Positions 50,488 through 59,544 of a stretch of DNA of 64,000 nucleotides are shown piece by piece (position 1 is the first letter of the stretch; the number at the start of each line of letters is the position of its first letter). The translations under genes were made by a program, and so were the position numbers. The stretch comes from Chitinophagaceae bacterium (lineage in GTDB: Bacteria; Bacteroidota; Bacteroidia; Chitinophagales; Chitinophagaceae), in assembly GCA_021151685.1 (NCBI GenBank), contig JAGKWS010000003.1, positions 16,841 through 80,840 of the forward strand, read 5' to 3'. A model generated the notes under the pieces. The model did not search any database. It was not told where the DNA came from and saw nothing but the letters and a program-made list of their open reading frames with translations.

Positions 50488-53400
50488 ATGAAAGTAAAAT
50501 TCCTTCTCAGTTTAATACTGGCCATTTTTTGCATAACGGCAGCTCATGCTGCGCCGCCTGATATTTGTCTTGGCGACACAACCGTTCGGCCGGCATGCTC
50601 TGATAGTTTGCTGACCCTATACCCCGGCGGGACATGGACCAGCAGTAATGCAACGGTTATATACGTAAACCCGGAAACAGGCGAAATAACAGCCCTCAGT
50701 ACAGGTAGTGCTACCATCAGCTATACAGTGACCAGTGGTTGCGGCACTTTTACGTTCTCTTATACCTTATCGGTATCTGTAGCATCTGTCTCTGGTACAG
50801 CCTATGTTTGTACAGGCAGTACTACAACACTCACTGGCAGCCCTGGGGGCGGCACCTGGAGCAGTAGCAACCCAACCATAGCTACAGTGGGCAGTTCCAG
50901 TGGCATTGTGGGTGGTATAAGTGCAGGTACTACCACCATTACCTATACATCGGCAGCAGGTTGCAAAGCCACCAAAATAATAACGGTAAATGCCCCACCC
51001 GATGTATCTATGTGCCAGATACAGCCTGTAGAAAGCTGCGACTCTGTAGCCACATGGTGCGGCCAACTGGCATTCCGTGTTACAGGTGCACCATCGGGCG
51101 CAACCATTACGTGGCACCGGGCAGGCGCAACCGGGGCAACGCCTACTCAGTCTATGGCTGATGGCAATACCATTTTTACATTCACTACAGCCCCCTCGGC
51201 CGGTGTACATACTATGAGCGTCACCTATGCCGGCTGTACTACAACCCGCACTGTGCGCATACTTGTATATACCGACTCTTGCAGCCCCTGCAATGGTTTC
51301 CGTACCCCGTGCACATCTTGCGAAGAACCTTTACCATTCAAAACCATCTCGGCAGCAACCCTCACCTCTGGCAATGTATCTGCATCGGCAGCAGGTTATT
51401 ACCATATAACCGCACCCAATGTATCGCTACAGGTATCGCCAGCACCGGGTAGTGTCTTCTTCATCAGTGGGCGCACCCAGTTTACAGTACCTACTGGTAC
51501 CAATGTAACATTAGATAGTGTGCATATGTTCTCGGACAGGTCTTGTATGTGGAAGGGTATAGAAGTAGCCAATACCAGTACAGGCACCGGGCAGCTCACA
51601 CTCACCCGCTCCTTTATAGAACATGTGCAAACTGGCTCGGCCTACACAAAAGGTGGCGCAGTATCGGTGCATAGCAATTTCAGCTACGAACAAACATTTA
51701 CTTCATCCGAAGAATCGCTGCCCTCATCGGGCTACGTCATAGACGCTCGCAGCACTACCTTCAATATGAATAATGTAGCTATTGGTATTCGCGATTTCAA
51801 CGCTGTTGCAGGTGTACCAGTGCAAATAAAAAATATAGTAGCTACATCCCGCAACTTTTGCAGCTATAAACTGCCCGGTGCTACAGACTGCTATGCCTAC
51901 TACCCATATAGCTGGCCTACAACAAGCTATCTGAAAAAAGTAGATGCAGGTGGGTATTACCCACGTTACAGAATAGATAGTTTCCCTGTGCAGCGTTCAT
52001 TGGAAAATGGCCTGCCCGCATTTGGTGTGTTGGCTTACTATGCTGGCCGTACCGATGGTTCTGGCAATACAACCTACCTTATCACCGGCGATTCGGCCAG
52101 CTACGACAATGCCAATCTTTTCGATACGCTCGGTATCTCCTTTGACGGTGGTGGTATTAAGGCAATGTATACCAACCTGAAATCTTTTGGCAGTATTTGC
52201 CGTGGCGGCTACCATGGCATTAGGGTAGAAGGCAACAGCAGCGAAAATATCAATGTAAACGTCAAAAATGGTGCGCACGACACCATCAATAACCGGCTGT
52301 ATAACTGTACAGAGGCAATCTATGCTACCAACCTGTATAAATTCTGGTTCTCCGGCATACTCTTCAGCTCCAACTCTACCAATGCCAATATGATATCAGC
52401 AAGAGGTATACATACACTGAACAACAATATAACAGTATCTCAAGGCGACATAGAAAAGAACACCATTCAGAATATAGAAGATGGTTTACGTATTATAGGA
52501 TCCGGGAGTACTGTATGCTTTGGCAATGTTCGAATCATAGGTAATACTATCAGCGGTCTTTCAGGGCCATCTGGTACAGAGATTAGCCGAAGAGGTATGT
52601 TTCTGCAACACGAAGGTTCCTGTCAGGCTGGTTCGCTTACAGTAAAGAACAATACCATAACAGGTCACTCGGTATTTGGCATACAGGTAGTAAACAGGGC
52701 CTATACTATTATTGATAGTAATACCATCATTCTGAGGAACAGAACTGTAGGACCATCCGGCAACATCAAGGGTATATGGGTATCGAGAGGATCATCCAAT
52801 GCTGTAAGCCAGCGCAAAGCAGCATCTATATGCTACAACCATGTATATGGCGATACTACTGCCAATATCAACTACAAGTCGCCAACTATTACGGTGAACA
52901 CACCTAACCTCGGCGACCTCATCACCTCTATAGGCATACAGATAGAGCGTGCAGGCAATGCAGATTCTCTCACCGCGTTGAAATGCAACTATGTACACGA
53001 CATGGGTATCGGATTTGTATTTCTTGATACCAGTCATGTACAATGGCGCAATAATGTTATAGCACGAACTACTTATGGCATGTCGTTGGAAAAACAACGC
53101 TATCCCGGTATTGGCGATCCTTACAGATTGCCCACAATAGGCACACAGGGCAGCTATTGCACCCCATCAGACAATGTATGGGACAACAGTTCATCGGGAT
53201 GGCCCGGCTGGGGGGCCACATACGGTGGTCGTACTATATCGCATACACACATGGAAAATGTAAATGCCGACTCGGCCCAGTCTAATCTCTTCGTGCGGTC
53301 TGGGGCACCTTATCAGCCTACGGTCAATTCGCAAACAGGAGGTGTTGCCTATGCTACGGCCAATGGCACCATAATTATAGATACATGCTCCAGTGCCGGA

Positions 53401-53736
53401 ACTGCGGCACAGTGCGCACCTGTGTATTATAGCTCTGGCAGTATGTCCAGGTCTGCGGCGGGTACAAGCAATATACCAGTTGCTACAATTGCTGCATATA
53501 GCATCTTCCCCAATCCCGGCGATGGCAATTTCACCATTCAGCACTCCGATGGCTTCAGTGGTCAGGTAAAGTCTGAAGTAATGAATGTTGCGGGCCAGGT
53601 GGTGAGCAGTATTATACTCCGCTTTACAGATGGTAATGCATCCTTTCAGATGGGCAATAAGGCTCCCGGGCTCTATCTGATACGCATTACCAATCAGTAT
53701 GGTAATATCAGTACTCTTCGTTTTGTACTACAGTAA
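50488..53736 (+). CDS. Beta-helix surface protein with Big2 repeats and T9SS sorting domain
   Basis: A 1082-residue protein with signal peptide (MKVKFLLSLILAIFCITAAHA). Residues ~25-170 contain two Big2-like repeats (GTWTSSNATVIYVNPETGEI, GTWSSSNPTIATVGSSSGIV) like those of the adhesin at 3958, then an Ig-like segment. Residues ~290-900 form a right-handed parallel beta-helix, with repeated N/G-rich turns (NNTITGHSVFGIQVVNRAY, NTIQNIEDGLRIIGSGS, NVIARTTYGMSLE) as in PbH1/pectate-lyase-type repeats. The last ~80 residues form a type A Por sorting domain (IFPNPGDGNFTIQ). Polysaccharide binding or cleavage is possible, but no catalytic residues were identified. Confidence 0.86.
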   Translation: MKVKFLLSLILAIFCITAAHAAPPDICLGDTTVRPACSDSLLTLYPGGTWTSSNATVIYVNPETGEITALSTGSATISYTVTSGCGTFTFSYTLSVSVASVSGTAYVCTGSTTTLTGSPGGGTWSSSNPTIATVGSSSGIVGGISAGTTTITYTSAAGCKATKIITVNAPPDVSMCQIQPVESCDSVATWCGQLAFRVTGAPSGATITWHRAGATGATPTQSMADGNTIFTFTTAPSAGVHTMSVTYAGCTTTRTVRILVYTDSCSPCNGFRTPCTSCEEPLPFKTISAATLTSGNVSASAAGYYHITAPNVSLQVSPAPGSVFFISGRTQFTVPTGTNVTLDSVHMFSDRSCMWKGIEVANTSTGTGQLTLTRSFIEHVQTGSAYTKGGAVSVHSNFSYEQTFTSSEESLPSSGYVIDARSTTFNMNNVAIGIRDFNAVAGVPVQIKNIVATSRNFCSYKLPGATDCYAYYPYSWPTTSYLKKVDAGGYYPRYRIDSFPVQRSLENGLPAFGVLAYYAGRTDGSGNTTYLITGDSASYDNANLFDTLGISFDGGGIKAMYTNLKSFGSICRGGYHGIRVEGNSSENINVNVKNGAHDTINNRLYNCTEAIYATNLYKFWFSGILFSSNSTNANMISARGIHTLNNNITVSQGDIEKNTIQNIEDGLRIIGSGSTVCFGNVRIIGNTISGLSGPSGTEISRRGMFLQHEGSCQAGSLTVKNNTITGHSVFGIQVVNRAYTIIDSNTIILRNRTVGPSGNIKGIWVSRGSSNAVSQRKAASICYNHVYGDTTANINYKSPTITVNTPNLGDLITSIGIQIERAGNADSLTALKCNYVHDMGIGFVFLDTSHVQWRNNVIARTTYGMSLEKQRYPGIGDPYRLPTIGTQGSYCTPSDNVWDNSSSGWPGWGATYGGRTISHTHMENVNADSAQSNLFVRSGAPYQPTVNSQTGGVAYATANGTIIIDTCSSAGTAAQCAPVYYSSGSMSRSAAGTSNIPVATIAAYSIFPNPGDGNFTIQHSDGFSGQVKSEVMNVAGQVVSSIILRFTDGNASFQMGNKAPGLYLIRITNQYGNISTLRFVLQ

Positions 53737-53761
53737 TAAGTAGTACAATAGGTTATTGAAG

Positions 53762-53792
53762 TGGCGGGCATCCAACGGGTGCCCGCCATTGT
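53762..53792 (+). terminator. Terminator of the beta-helix gene
   Basis: TGGCGGGCATCC pairs with GGGTGCCCGCCA (one G-T pair) around a 3-base loop, followed by TTGTTA. It lies 25 bases after the stop. Confidence 0.7.
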
Positions 53793-54119
53793 TACATGCT
53801 ATGTATAGCAATCTTTAACTTTCAGTTGTTTTAAGTTTTTACTGCTAAACACTTGACTTTACATATACCCTTTATTACATTTATGCATCTTTTCATAAAA
53901 CAACACAAATAGCTGCGCTAACCAACACTTTTTACCACCGCCAACAACAACACATATAAAAATACACAAAACAAACATCCTGTAACAACTAAGCAACACA
54001 ACAACACCAACAGTTATACATAAGATATAACACACTGCCAATGAACCTACAAAAGATAGTAGATGACGCTATTTTATTGTAGCATTCATTTTTACTACCT
54101 TCAAAACCAATTTAGCCGG
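53793..54119. other. AT-rich intergenic region before chrA
   Basis: About 330 bases with long CAACA/ACAACA-type runs and no gene-like frame. A 60-codon leftward frame at 53859-54041 has odd Cys-rich text and is not supported. A promoter for the chromate transporter must lie here, but no clear box was found. Confidence 0.5.
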
Positions 54120-55352
54120 ATGACGCTACTCAGGCATGTCCCATTCCTCAAGGCTGTTTTTACCTACTCCTTTACTGCATTTGGCGGTCCGCAGGGTCAT
54201 ATGGGTATGATGATACGCACCTTTGTACAAAAACGCAAAGACATTACCGAGGCCGAATTGGTAGAATACAACTCCTTTTGCCAGATGTTGCCCGGCCCAT
54301 CGTCTACCCAAACGGTAATGCTCATAGCACTACGTCGTGGCGGTATTCCTCTGGCACTTGTCACCCTGCTCATGTGGGTATTTCCGGCGGCCATGCTCAT
54401 GGGGTTGTTCTCATTTCTCATCTATCACTTCAATACTGGTTCTGGCACAGGCAAGTTGCTGCCCATGCATTTATTCTCGTATGTGCAGCCCATGTCGGTA
54501 GGTTTTGTTTTTTTTGCAGCCACCCGCATGATGCAGAGTGCCGTGCGGCACGTTGCTACAGCAGCCATCATGGTAGGCAGTCTGGTAGCCACTCTGTTCA
54601 TCAATTCGCCATGGGTATTCCCTGCTTTATTGGTCATATCGGGCACTATCAGCAATTTCAGCAACAAGCGCATACCAGACCCATTGCAAAAGCCCAAACG
54701 CATTCGCTGGGCGCATCTGGCAGCATTTGCCGGCATATTTGTGGTAGCGGGTGTGCTGTCGGAGCTGGCCCGCACCGAAAACTGGATACATGGCCGCATC
54801 TTCAACATTTTCGAGAACTTCTATCGTTTTGGTGCCATTGTTTTTGGTGGAGGGCAGGCATTGCTACCCATGATGTATATTCAGTTTGTAAGCCGCACCA
54901 GCGGGCAGGCCTTGTCGGCCAGTCAGCTACTTACCGGCTATGGTATGGTGCAGGCTATGCCCGGCCCGGTATTCTCTATATGCTCTTACGTGGGTGGGCT
55001 GGCTATGAGCCAATACGGACCCATGTGGCAGGCCCTTGGTTGCCTGGTAGCCACCGTAGCGGTCTTTCTGCCCAGCACACTACTGCTGTTCTTCCTGTTT
55101 CCCGTATACGAAAATCTGAAACACCATGTCATGATTTTCAGGGCATTAGAGGGCATCAACTCGGCTATTGTGGGTATCATATGGGCTTCCGGCATCTTTT
55201 TGTTTCGTGCAGTAGCCTTCGATAAGGTGCTCGACTTTGAATGGACCAATCTATTTGTGGTCATCATTACGTTCTCGCTGCTTATGTACACCAAAATACC
55301 ATCCCCCTTCATAGTACTGGGCTGGTTGTTGCTGGGTTGGGGGCTGCACTAA
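54120..55352 (+). CDS. chrA: Chromate transporter, long form
   Basis: A 410-residue inner-membrane protein of the CHR family; the ATG at 54120 (MTLLRHVPFLKAVFTYSFTAF) is preferred to the one at 54063. The two CHR halves are clear: the first has TAFGGPQGHMGMMIRTFV and FCQMLPGPSSTQTVMLIALR, the second GAIVFGGGQALLPMMYIQFV and GYGMVQAMPGPVFSICSYVGG. Both carry the family GG and PGP motifs. Long-form members extrude chromate; without a partner gene or regulator the true substrate remains to be shown. ung follows after 79 bases. Confidence 0.92.
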   Translation: MTLLRHVPFLKAVFTYSFTAFGGPQGHMGMMIRTFVQKRKDITEAELVEYNSFCQMLPGPSSTQTVMLIALRRGGIPLALVTLLMWVFPAAMLMGLFSFLIYHFNTGSGTGKLLPMHLFSYVQPMSVGFVFFAATRMMQSAVRHVATAAIMVGSLVATLFINSPWVFPALLVISGTISNFSNKRIPDPLQKPKRIRWAHLAAFAGIFVVAGVLSELARTENWIHGRIFNIFENFYRFGAIVFGGGQALLPMMYIQFVSRTSGQALSASQLLTGYGMVQAMPGPVFSICSYVGGLAMSQYGPMWQALGCLVATVAVFLPSTLLLFFLFPVYENLKHHVMIFRALEGINSAIVGIIWASGIFLFRAVAFDKVLDFEWTNLFVVIITFSLLMYTKIPSPFIVLGWLLLGWGLH

Positions 55353-55431
55353 TGGTGGCAGTTTGTGGCATTGGTAGTCGTTTACTATCGTTATTTTTAC
55401 ACCCACATTCTCACAAACCAACCACACAGCA

Positions 55432-56103
55432 ATGGATGTAGCCATCGAGCCAAGCTGGAAAGAACAGCTGAAAGATGAATTTGATAAACCCTATTTTGCC
55501 GGTATTGTCAACTTTCTGAAGGAAGAAAAACGTGCCGATAAAATCATTTATCCTCCCGGCCCACAAATATTCAATGCATTTGCACACACTCCATTCAGCA
55601 AGGTGCGGGTGGTTATTATAGGGCAAGACCCTTATCATGGGCCGGGGCAGGCACATGGTTTGTCGTTTTCGGTACCCGATGGGGTGGCTCCACCACCGTC
55701 TTTGCTCAATATTTTCAAAGAGATAAAGGCCGACCTCGGCGTGTCCATCCAACACACCGGCAATCTGGAGAAATGGGCTAAACAAGGCGTATTGCTGCTG
55801 AATGCATCGCTGACAGTAGAGGCCAACAAGGCCATGTCGCACGGGCAAATTGGCTGGCATCACTTTACCGACGAGGTTATAAGGCGCATATCCGCCCACG
55901 GACAAGGTGTGGTGTTTATGTTGTGGGGCCGCTTTGCCCAAAACAAAGAGGTGCTTATAGATGCCGAAAAACACCTGATACTAAAGGCCGCTCACCCCTC
56001 GCCCCTGTCGGCACATAGCGGCTTCTTTGGCTGTTGTCATTTCAGCAAGGCCAATAACTGGCTGCGCCAAAAGGGGCTGCCAACTATAGACTGGAGCCTG
56101 TAA
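55432..56103 (+). CDS. ung: Uracil-DNA glycosylase
   Basis: Ung removes uracil from DNA as the first step of base-excision repair. The 223 residues show the catalytic water-activating motif GQDPYHGPGQAHGLSFSVP and the DNA-intercalation motif HPSPLSAHSGFFGCCHFS, with LLLNASLTVE between. It is complete. It is followed after 30 bases by the TPR membrane protein on the same strand, perhaps one transcript. Confidence 0.97.
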   Translation: MDVAIEPSWKEQLKDEFDKPYFAGIVNFLKEEKRADKIIYPPGPQIFNAFAHTPFSKVRVVIIGQDPYHGPGQAHGLSFSVPDGVAPPPSLLNIFKEIKADLGVSIQHTGNLEKWAKQGVLLLNASLTVEANKAMSHGQIGWHHFTDEVIRRISAHGQGVVFMLWGRFAQNKEVLIDAEKHLILKAAHPSPLSAHSGFFGCCHFSKANNWLRQKGLPTIDWSL

Positions 56104-56133
56104 CCCCGTACCTCACCACACACACTACCATTC

Positions 56134-57993
56134 ATGGACACACATCCTACACATCGCCGGCATTTGCTAATTCATCTTGCTGTCATAGTGGCAGCCATTG
56201 CCATAGCTTGGTGCCGTATACCGAGTGCGGCATTCCTCAATTGGGATGATGGCGAATATGTAAGCAACAATCCGTGGATACGGTCGCTGGCACCAGACAA
56301 CATCAAGGCGTGGTTTTCTACCTTTTTTGTGGGCAACTACCAACCCATAACCATGCTGTCTTATGCGGTAGACTATGCTATCGGTGGCCCGGCAGCATCG
56401 GTCTACCACACCAGCAGTATACTGCTACATATGGTCAATGCCTGTCTGGTATATGTTTTCTTCAGCAAGCTGCAACCCCAAAAGGCAGTAGCACTATTCA
56501 CAGCCCTGTTGTTTGCTCTTAGCCCCGTACAGGCCGAAAGCGTATCGTGGATAGCCGAGCGAAAAACACTGGTAAGTACCTTTTTCAGCCTATTAGCATT
56601 ATTGCAATATCAGGGGTATATCCGCCGCTCGTCAGCAGGGCGTATGGCATTGGTTACACTGCTGTCGGCACTGGCCATTTTGGCAAAGGCTACCGCAGTA
56701 GTATTGCCCTTTTTGTTTATGGCTACCGATGTATGGCTGCAACTACCGGCTATCAATAGCAAGGCGTGGGTACCACGCATACCCGCGTTGGCCATATCGG
56801 TACTGCTGGGCATTGTGGCTATACAAGCACAACAAGCCGCTCACTTTATGGAGGGTACTCCGCATACCGTAGTTGCCCATATAGCAGCCGTGCCCTTTGC
56901 ATGGTGTATGTATATAGTGCGTTTTTTTGTGCCCATAGGGCTCTCGGCCATGTATCCATGGCCTGTACAATGGGGCATAGCACAGTGGACGGCCATAGCC
57001 GGTACCTGTGTTGCGGTGGCACTATGGATAAGGCAATGGAAAAAAGGAGATAGTGTACTGCATGGCGGGTTGCTATTCTTCACCATCAGCTTGCTGCCAG
57101 TGTTACAAATAATACCATTTGGCGAGGCCCTCATGGCCGACCGCTACCTCTATATGGCCTGTATTGGGCTTGCCTACCCTGCCGCATACTACGTGGCCAA
57201 AGGGGTACAATACCTGAAACGCGAGCAGTGGCTGGCAGCACCTGTGGCCATCATGGCACTACTGTTTACCACAGCTACCTACCTACGCAACAATAACTGG
57301 CAAAACGACCACGCCTTCTACGGCGCATTGTTGGAACGTTTTCCCGAATCGGCCGTAACGCAGTATAGTGCGGGTGTTATGTACCTACGCGATGGCAATT
57401 ATGACCTTGCCGCACTACACCTGGACAAGGCCGTACGGCTGGAACCCAACAACGCCAAGGCATGGTACAACAAAGGCCTGCTGCACATGCGTACAGGGCA
57501 GGTAATGGATGCTACAGAGGCTTTCAACAATAGCATCGCAGCGGCCGATTATGTTAAAGCATACATGAGCCGGGGCATGCTACACCTGTCGGTTGGTAAT
57601 ATAGATATGGCACTTGCCGACATCAACCATGTATTGCAACAACAACCCGATAATGGGCGTGCATGGTGCCTGCATGGAGATTGTATGGAGAAAATGGGGA
57701 AAACACAAGATGCCCTTACCGACTATGGAAAGGCCATCTCGTCTGCTGCTCCAGAGCCACTATTTTACCTGAGACGTGGTACGCTCCTCTATAAGATGAA
57801 CCAGTACGAGGCAACCATAGCCGATATGAATTCGGCAATGGAACTGGGCGACCAGCGTGGCGAACCCTACTACTGGCGCGGGCTGGCTAAAAACAAAATA
57901 AACCTGAGTGCATGTGCAGACCTTATTATGGCAGCACGCATGCACTACGCACCTGCACATGCAGCATTGGCACAACTGTGCCATGGGCAGTGA
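56134..57993 (+). CDS. TMTC-like polytopic protein with C-terminal TPR repeats
   Basis: A 619-residue protein with about ten hydrophobic helices in the first ~390 residues, then about six TPR units (residues ~410-619, e.g. VTQYSAGVMYLRDGNYDLAA, AKAWYNKGLLHMRTGQVMDA). The first outer loop begins FLNWDDGEYVSNNPWIRSL, with an acidic pair like the catalytic D-D/E of GT-C glycosyltransferases, and the layout copies TMTC-type proteins. Transfer of a lipid-linked sugar to protein at the membrane is inferred, not shown. The TPR part should face out if the usual topology holds. Confidence 0.8.
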   Translation: MDTHPTHRRHLLIHLAVIVAAIAIAWCRIPSAAFLNWDDGEYVSNNPWIRSLAPDNIKAWFSTFFVGNYQPITMLSYAVDYAIGGPAASVYHTSSILLHMVNACLVYVFFSKLQPQKAVALFTALLFALSPVQAESVSWIAERKTLVSTFFSLLALLQYQGYIRRSSAGRMALVTLLSALAILAKATAVVLPFLFMATDVWLQLPAINSKAWVPRIPALAISVLLGIVAIQAQQAAHFMEGTPHTVVAHIAAVPFAWCMYIVRFFVPIGLSAMYPWPVQWGIAQWTAIAGTCVAVALWIRQWKKGDSVLHGGLLFFTISLLPVLQIIPFGEALMADRYLYMACIGLAYPAAYYVAKGVQYLKREQWLAAPVAIMALLFTTATYLRNNNWQNDHAFYGALLERFPESAVTQYSAGVMYLRDGNYDLAALHLDKAVRLEPNNAKAWYNKGLLHMRTGQVMDATEAFNNSIAAADYVKAYMSRGMLHLSVGNIDMALADINHVLQQQPDNGRAWCLHGDCMEKMGKTQDALTDYGKAISSAAPEPLFYLRRGTLLYKMNQYEATIADMNSAMELGDQRGEPYYWRGLAKNKINLSACADLIMAARMHYAPAHAALAQLCHGQ

Positions 57994-58026
57994 TTTTTTG
58001 TAAAACGCAACCTATTGTTATGTACC

Positions 58027-59181
58027 CTACTGTTGGGTACATACTACTCGTTTATACCCGGCTATAACGTCGGTGTATAATTGTTCGTATTGCGGAATAA
58101 TGTGTTGTTTCTCAAACTTACGGGCATGTGCAATAGCCGCCTTTTTGAATTGGTGCAGCCGCTCATCATCGCTCAAGATGTGAATGGCGTTTTTTGCCAT
58201 ATCTTCTATATCGCCAACATCTGATAAGAAACCTGTTTTTCCCTGCACATTGATTTCGGGTAATCCGCCGGCATTGGTAGATATTACAGGTACACTACAG
58301 GCCATAGCTTCCAGTGCCGACAAACCAAAACTCTCGGTAGCCGAAGGCAGAATAAACAAATCGGTAATGCTGAGTATTTCACTTATCTGTTCTTGTTTGC
58401 CCAGAAAGCGAATGTCGCTATACAACCCCATACTGCGTGCAAGCTCTTCGGTATTCTGGCGTTCGGGGCCGTCTCCTATCATCAGCAGCTTGGCAGGAAC
58501 GTGTTTCTTTACCTCTGCAAATATCTTTATCACATCGGGCACACGCTTCACCGACCGAAAGTTGGACACATGCACCAATATGCGCTCGCCCTCGGGGGCC
58601 AGCATCTTTTTGAAGTGGTTCTTGTCGGTATTATGAAAACGCTTTACATCTACAAAATTGGGAATCACATGAATTTCCTTCTCTATATCAAACGACTCCA
58701 ATGTCTCTGCCTTCAGGCTATCCGACACCGCAGTTATGGCATCAGACTCATTGATAGAAAAAGTAACTACCGGCGCATAGGTCGACTCTCGTCCCACAAG
58801 AGTAATGTCGGTACCGTGCAGTGTAGTAATGAAGGGTATGTCGCGCCCTGTCTTGCGCAGTATCTGCCGTGCAAAATAAGCTGCAGAGGCATGTGGTATG
58901 GCATAGTGCAGGTGCAACAGATCTAACTGCTGTGTAGTAATAACATGCACCATGGTACTGGCCAGTGCCGTTTCGTAAGGCGGAAAATCGAAAAGAGGAT
59001 ATGTAGGCACTTTCACCTCATGAAAGTATATATTGGGATGAAAGCCCTGCGTAAGCCTTACAGGCTGCTCGTAGGTAATGAAGTGAACTTCATACCCCTT
59101 GTCCGACAATGCTATGCCCAGCTCTGTGGCCAGCACACCGCTACCGCCAAACGTGGGGTAACAAACTATACCTATCTTCAT
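58027..59181 (-). CDS. bshA: N-acetyl-alpha-D-glucosaminyl L-malate synthase BshA
   Basis: BshA joins L-malate to GlcNAc from UDP-GlcNAc, the first step of bacillithiol synthesis. The ATG at 59181 (384 residues) starts MKIGIVCYPTFGGSGVLATE, typical of the family. HLHYAIPHASAAYFARQIL and TTLHGTDITLVGRE are conserved acceptor-side text, and the GT-B nucleotide site is ATESFGLSALEAMACSVPVI with the E-x7-E pattern. It is complete. It is divergent from the DUF4175 gene and 4 kb from bshB1; bshC is not in the window. Confidence 0.94.
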   Translation of the reverse strand: MKIGIVCYPTFGGSGVLATELGIALSDKGYEVHFITYEQPVRLTQGFHPNIYFHEVKVPTYPLFDFPPYETALASTMVHVITTQQLDLLHLHYAIPHASAAYFARQILRKTGRDIPFITTLHGTDITLVGRESTYAPVVTFSINESDAITAVSDSLKAETLESFDIEKEIHVIPNFVDVKRFHNTDKNHFKKMLAPEGERILVHVSNFRSVKRVPDVIKIFAEVKKHVPAKLLMIGDGPERQNTEELARSMGLYSDIRFLGKQEQISEILSITDLFILPSATESFGLSALEAMACSVPVISTNAGGLPEINVQGKTGFLSDVGDIEDMAKNAIHILSDDERLHQFKKAAIAHARKFEKQHIIPQYEQLYTDVIAGYKRVVCTQQ

Positions 59182-59544
59182 TGCAGTTGTGTACGTTGTT
59201 GAGGGTTGCAAAATGCAAAGATGCAGCTATTATGCCGCAGGTGGGGCAATAATACTATCAGATTTAACGATAATGCAACGCAGTATCCACACAGTCGGCA
59301 ACAATTTGTTATAAGTGGGCTACCGATGGCGGGCACCGTCTGTTACCAACATAAATTCCCTTAGTGAAGTGGGCGAATTAAAGCACATCAAGTTTAATGA
59401 TTATATTTCTTTTGTGCAAAGCGCAGAATCCGCGAATGATGAATCATTTAAGGACTTCCGCAATGCCGCACAAATGGAATAGAATTGTTGAAATGGTGTA
59501 CTTTATTTGCCATCTTCACTTAAATTGCAGCAGTGCAGCACTCT
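59182..59544. other. Intergenic region between bshA and the DUF4175 gene
   Basis: About 360 bases hold the two divergent promoters. A CATCTTTG on the bshA side (one mismatch to TAnnTTTG) lies about 50 bases before its start. A 58-codon frame at 59397 has no support. Nothing else was seen. Confidence 0.5.

Noticed and set aside
53859..54041. 60-codon leftward frame with a hydrophobic, Cys-rich text
   Set aside because: It lies in simple ACAACA-type sequence and has no start context. Composition alone explains the hydrophobic codons.
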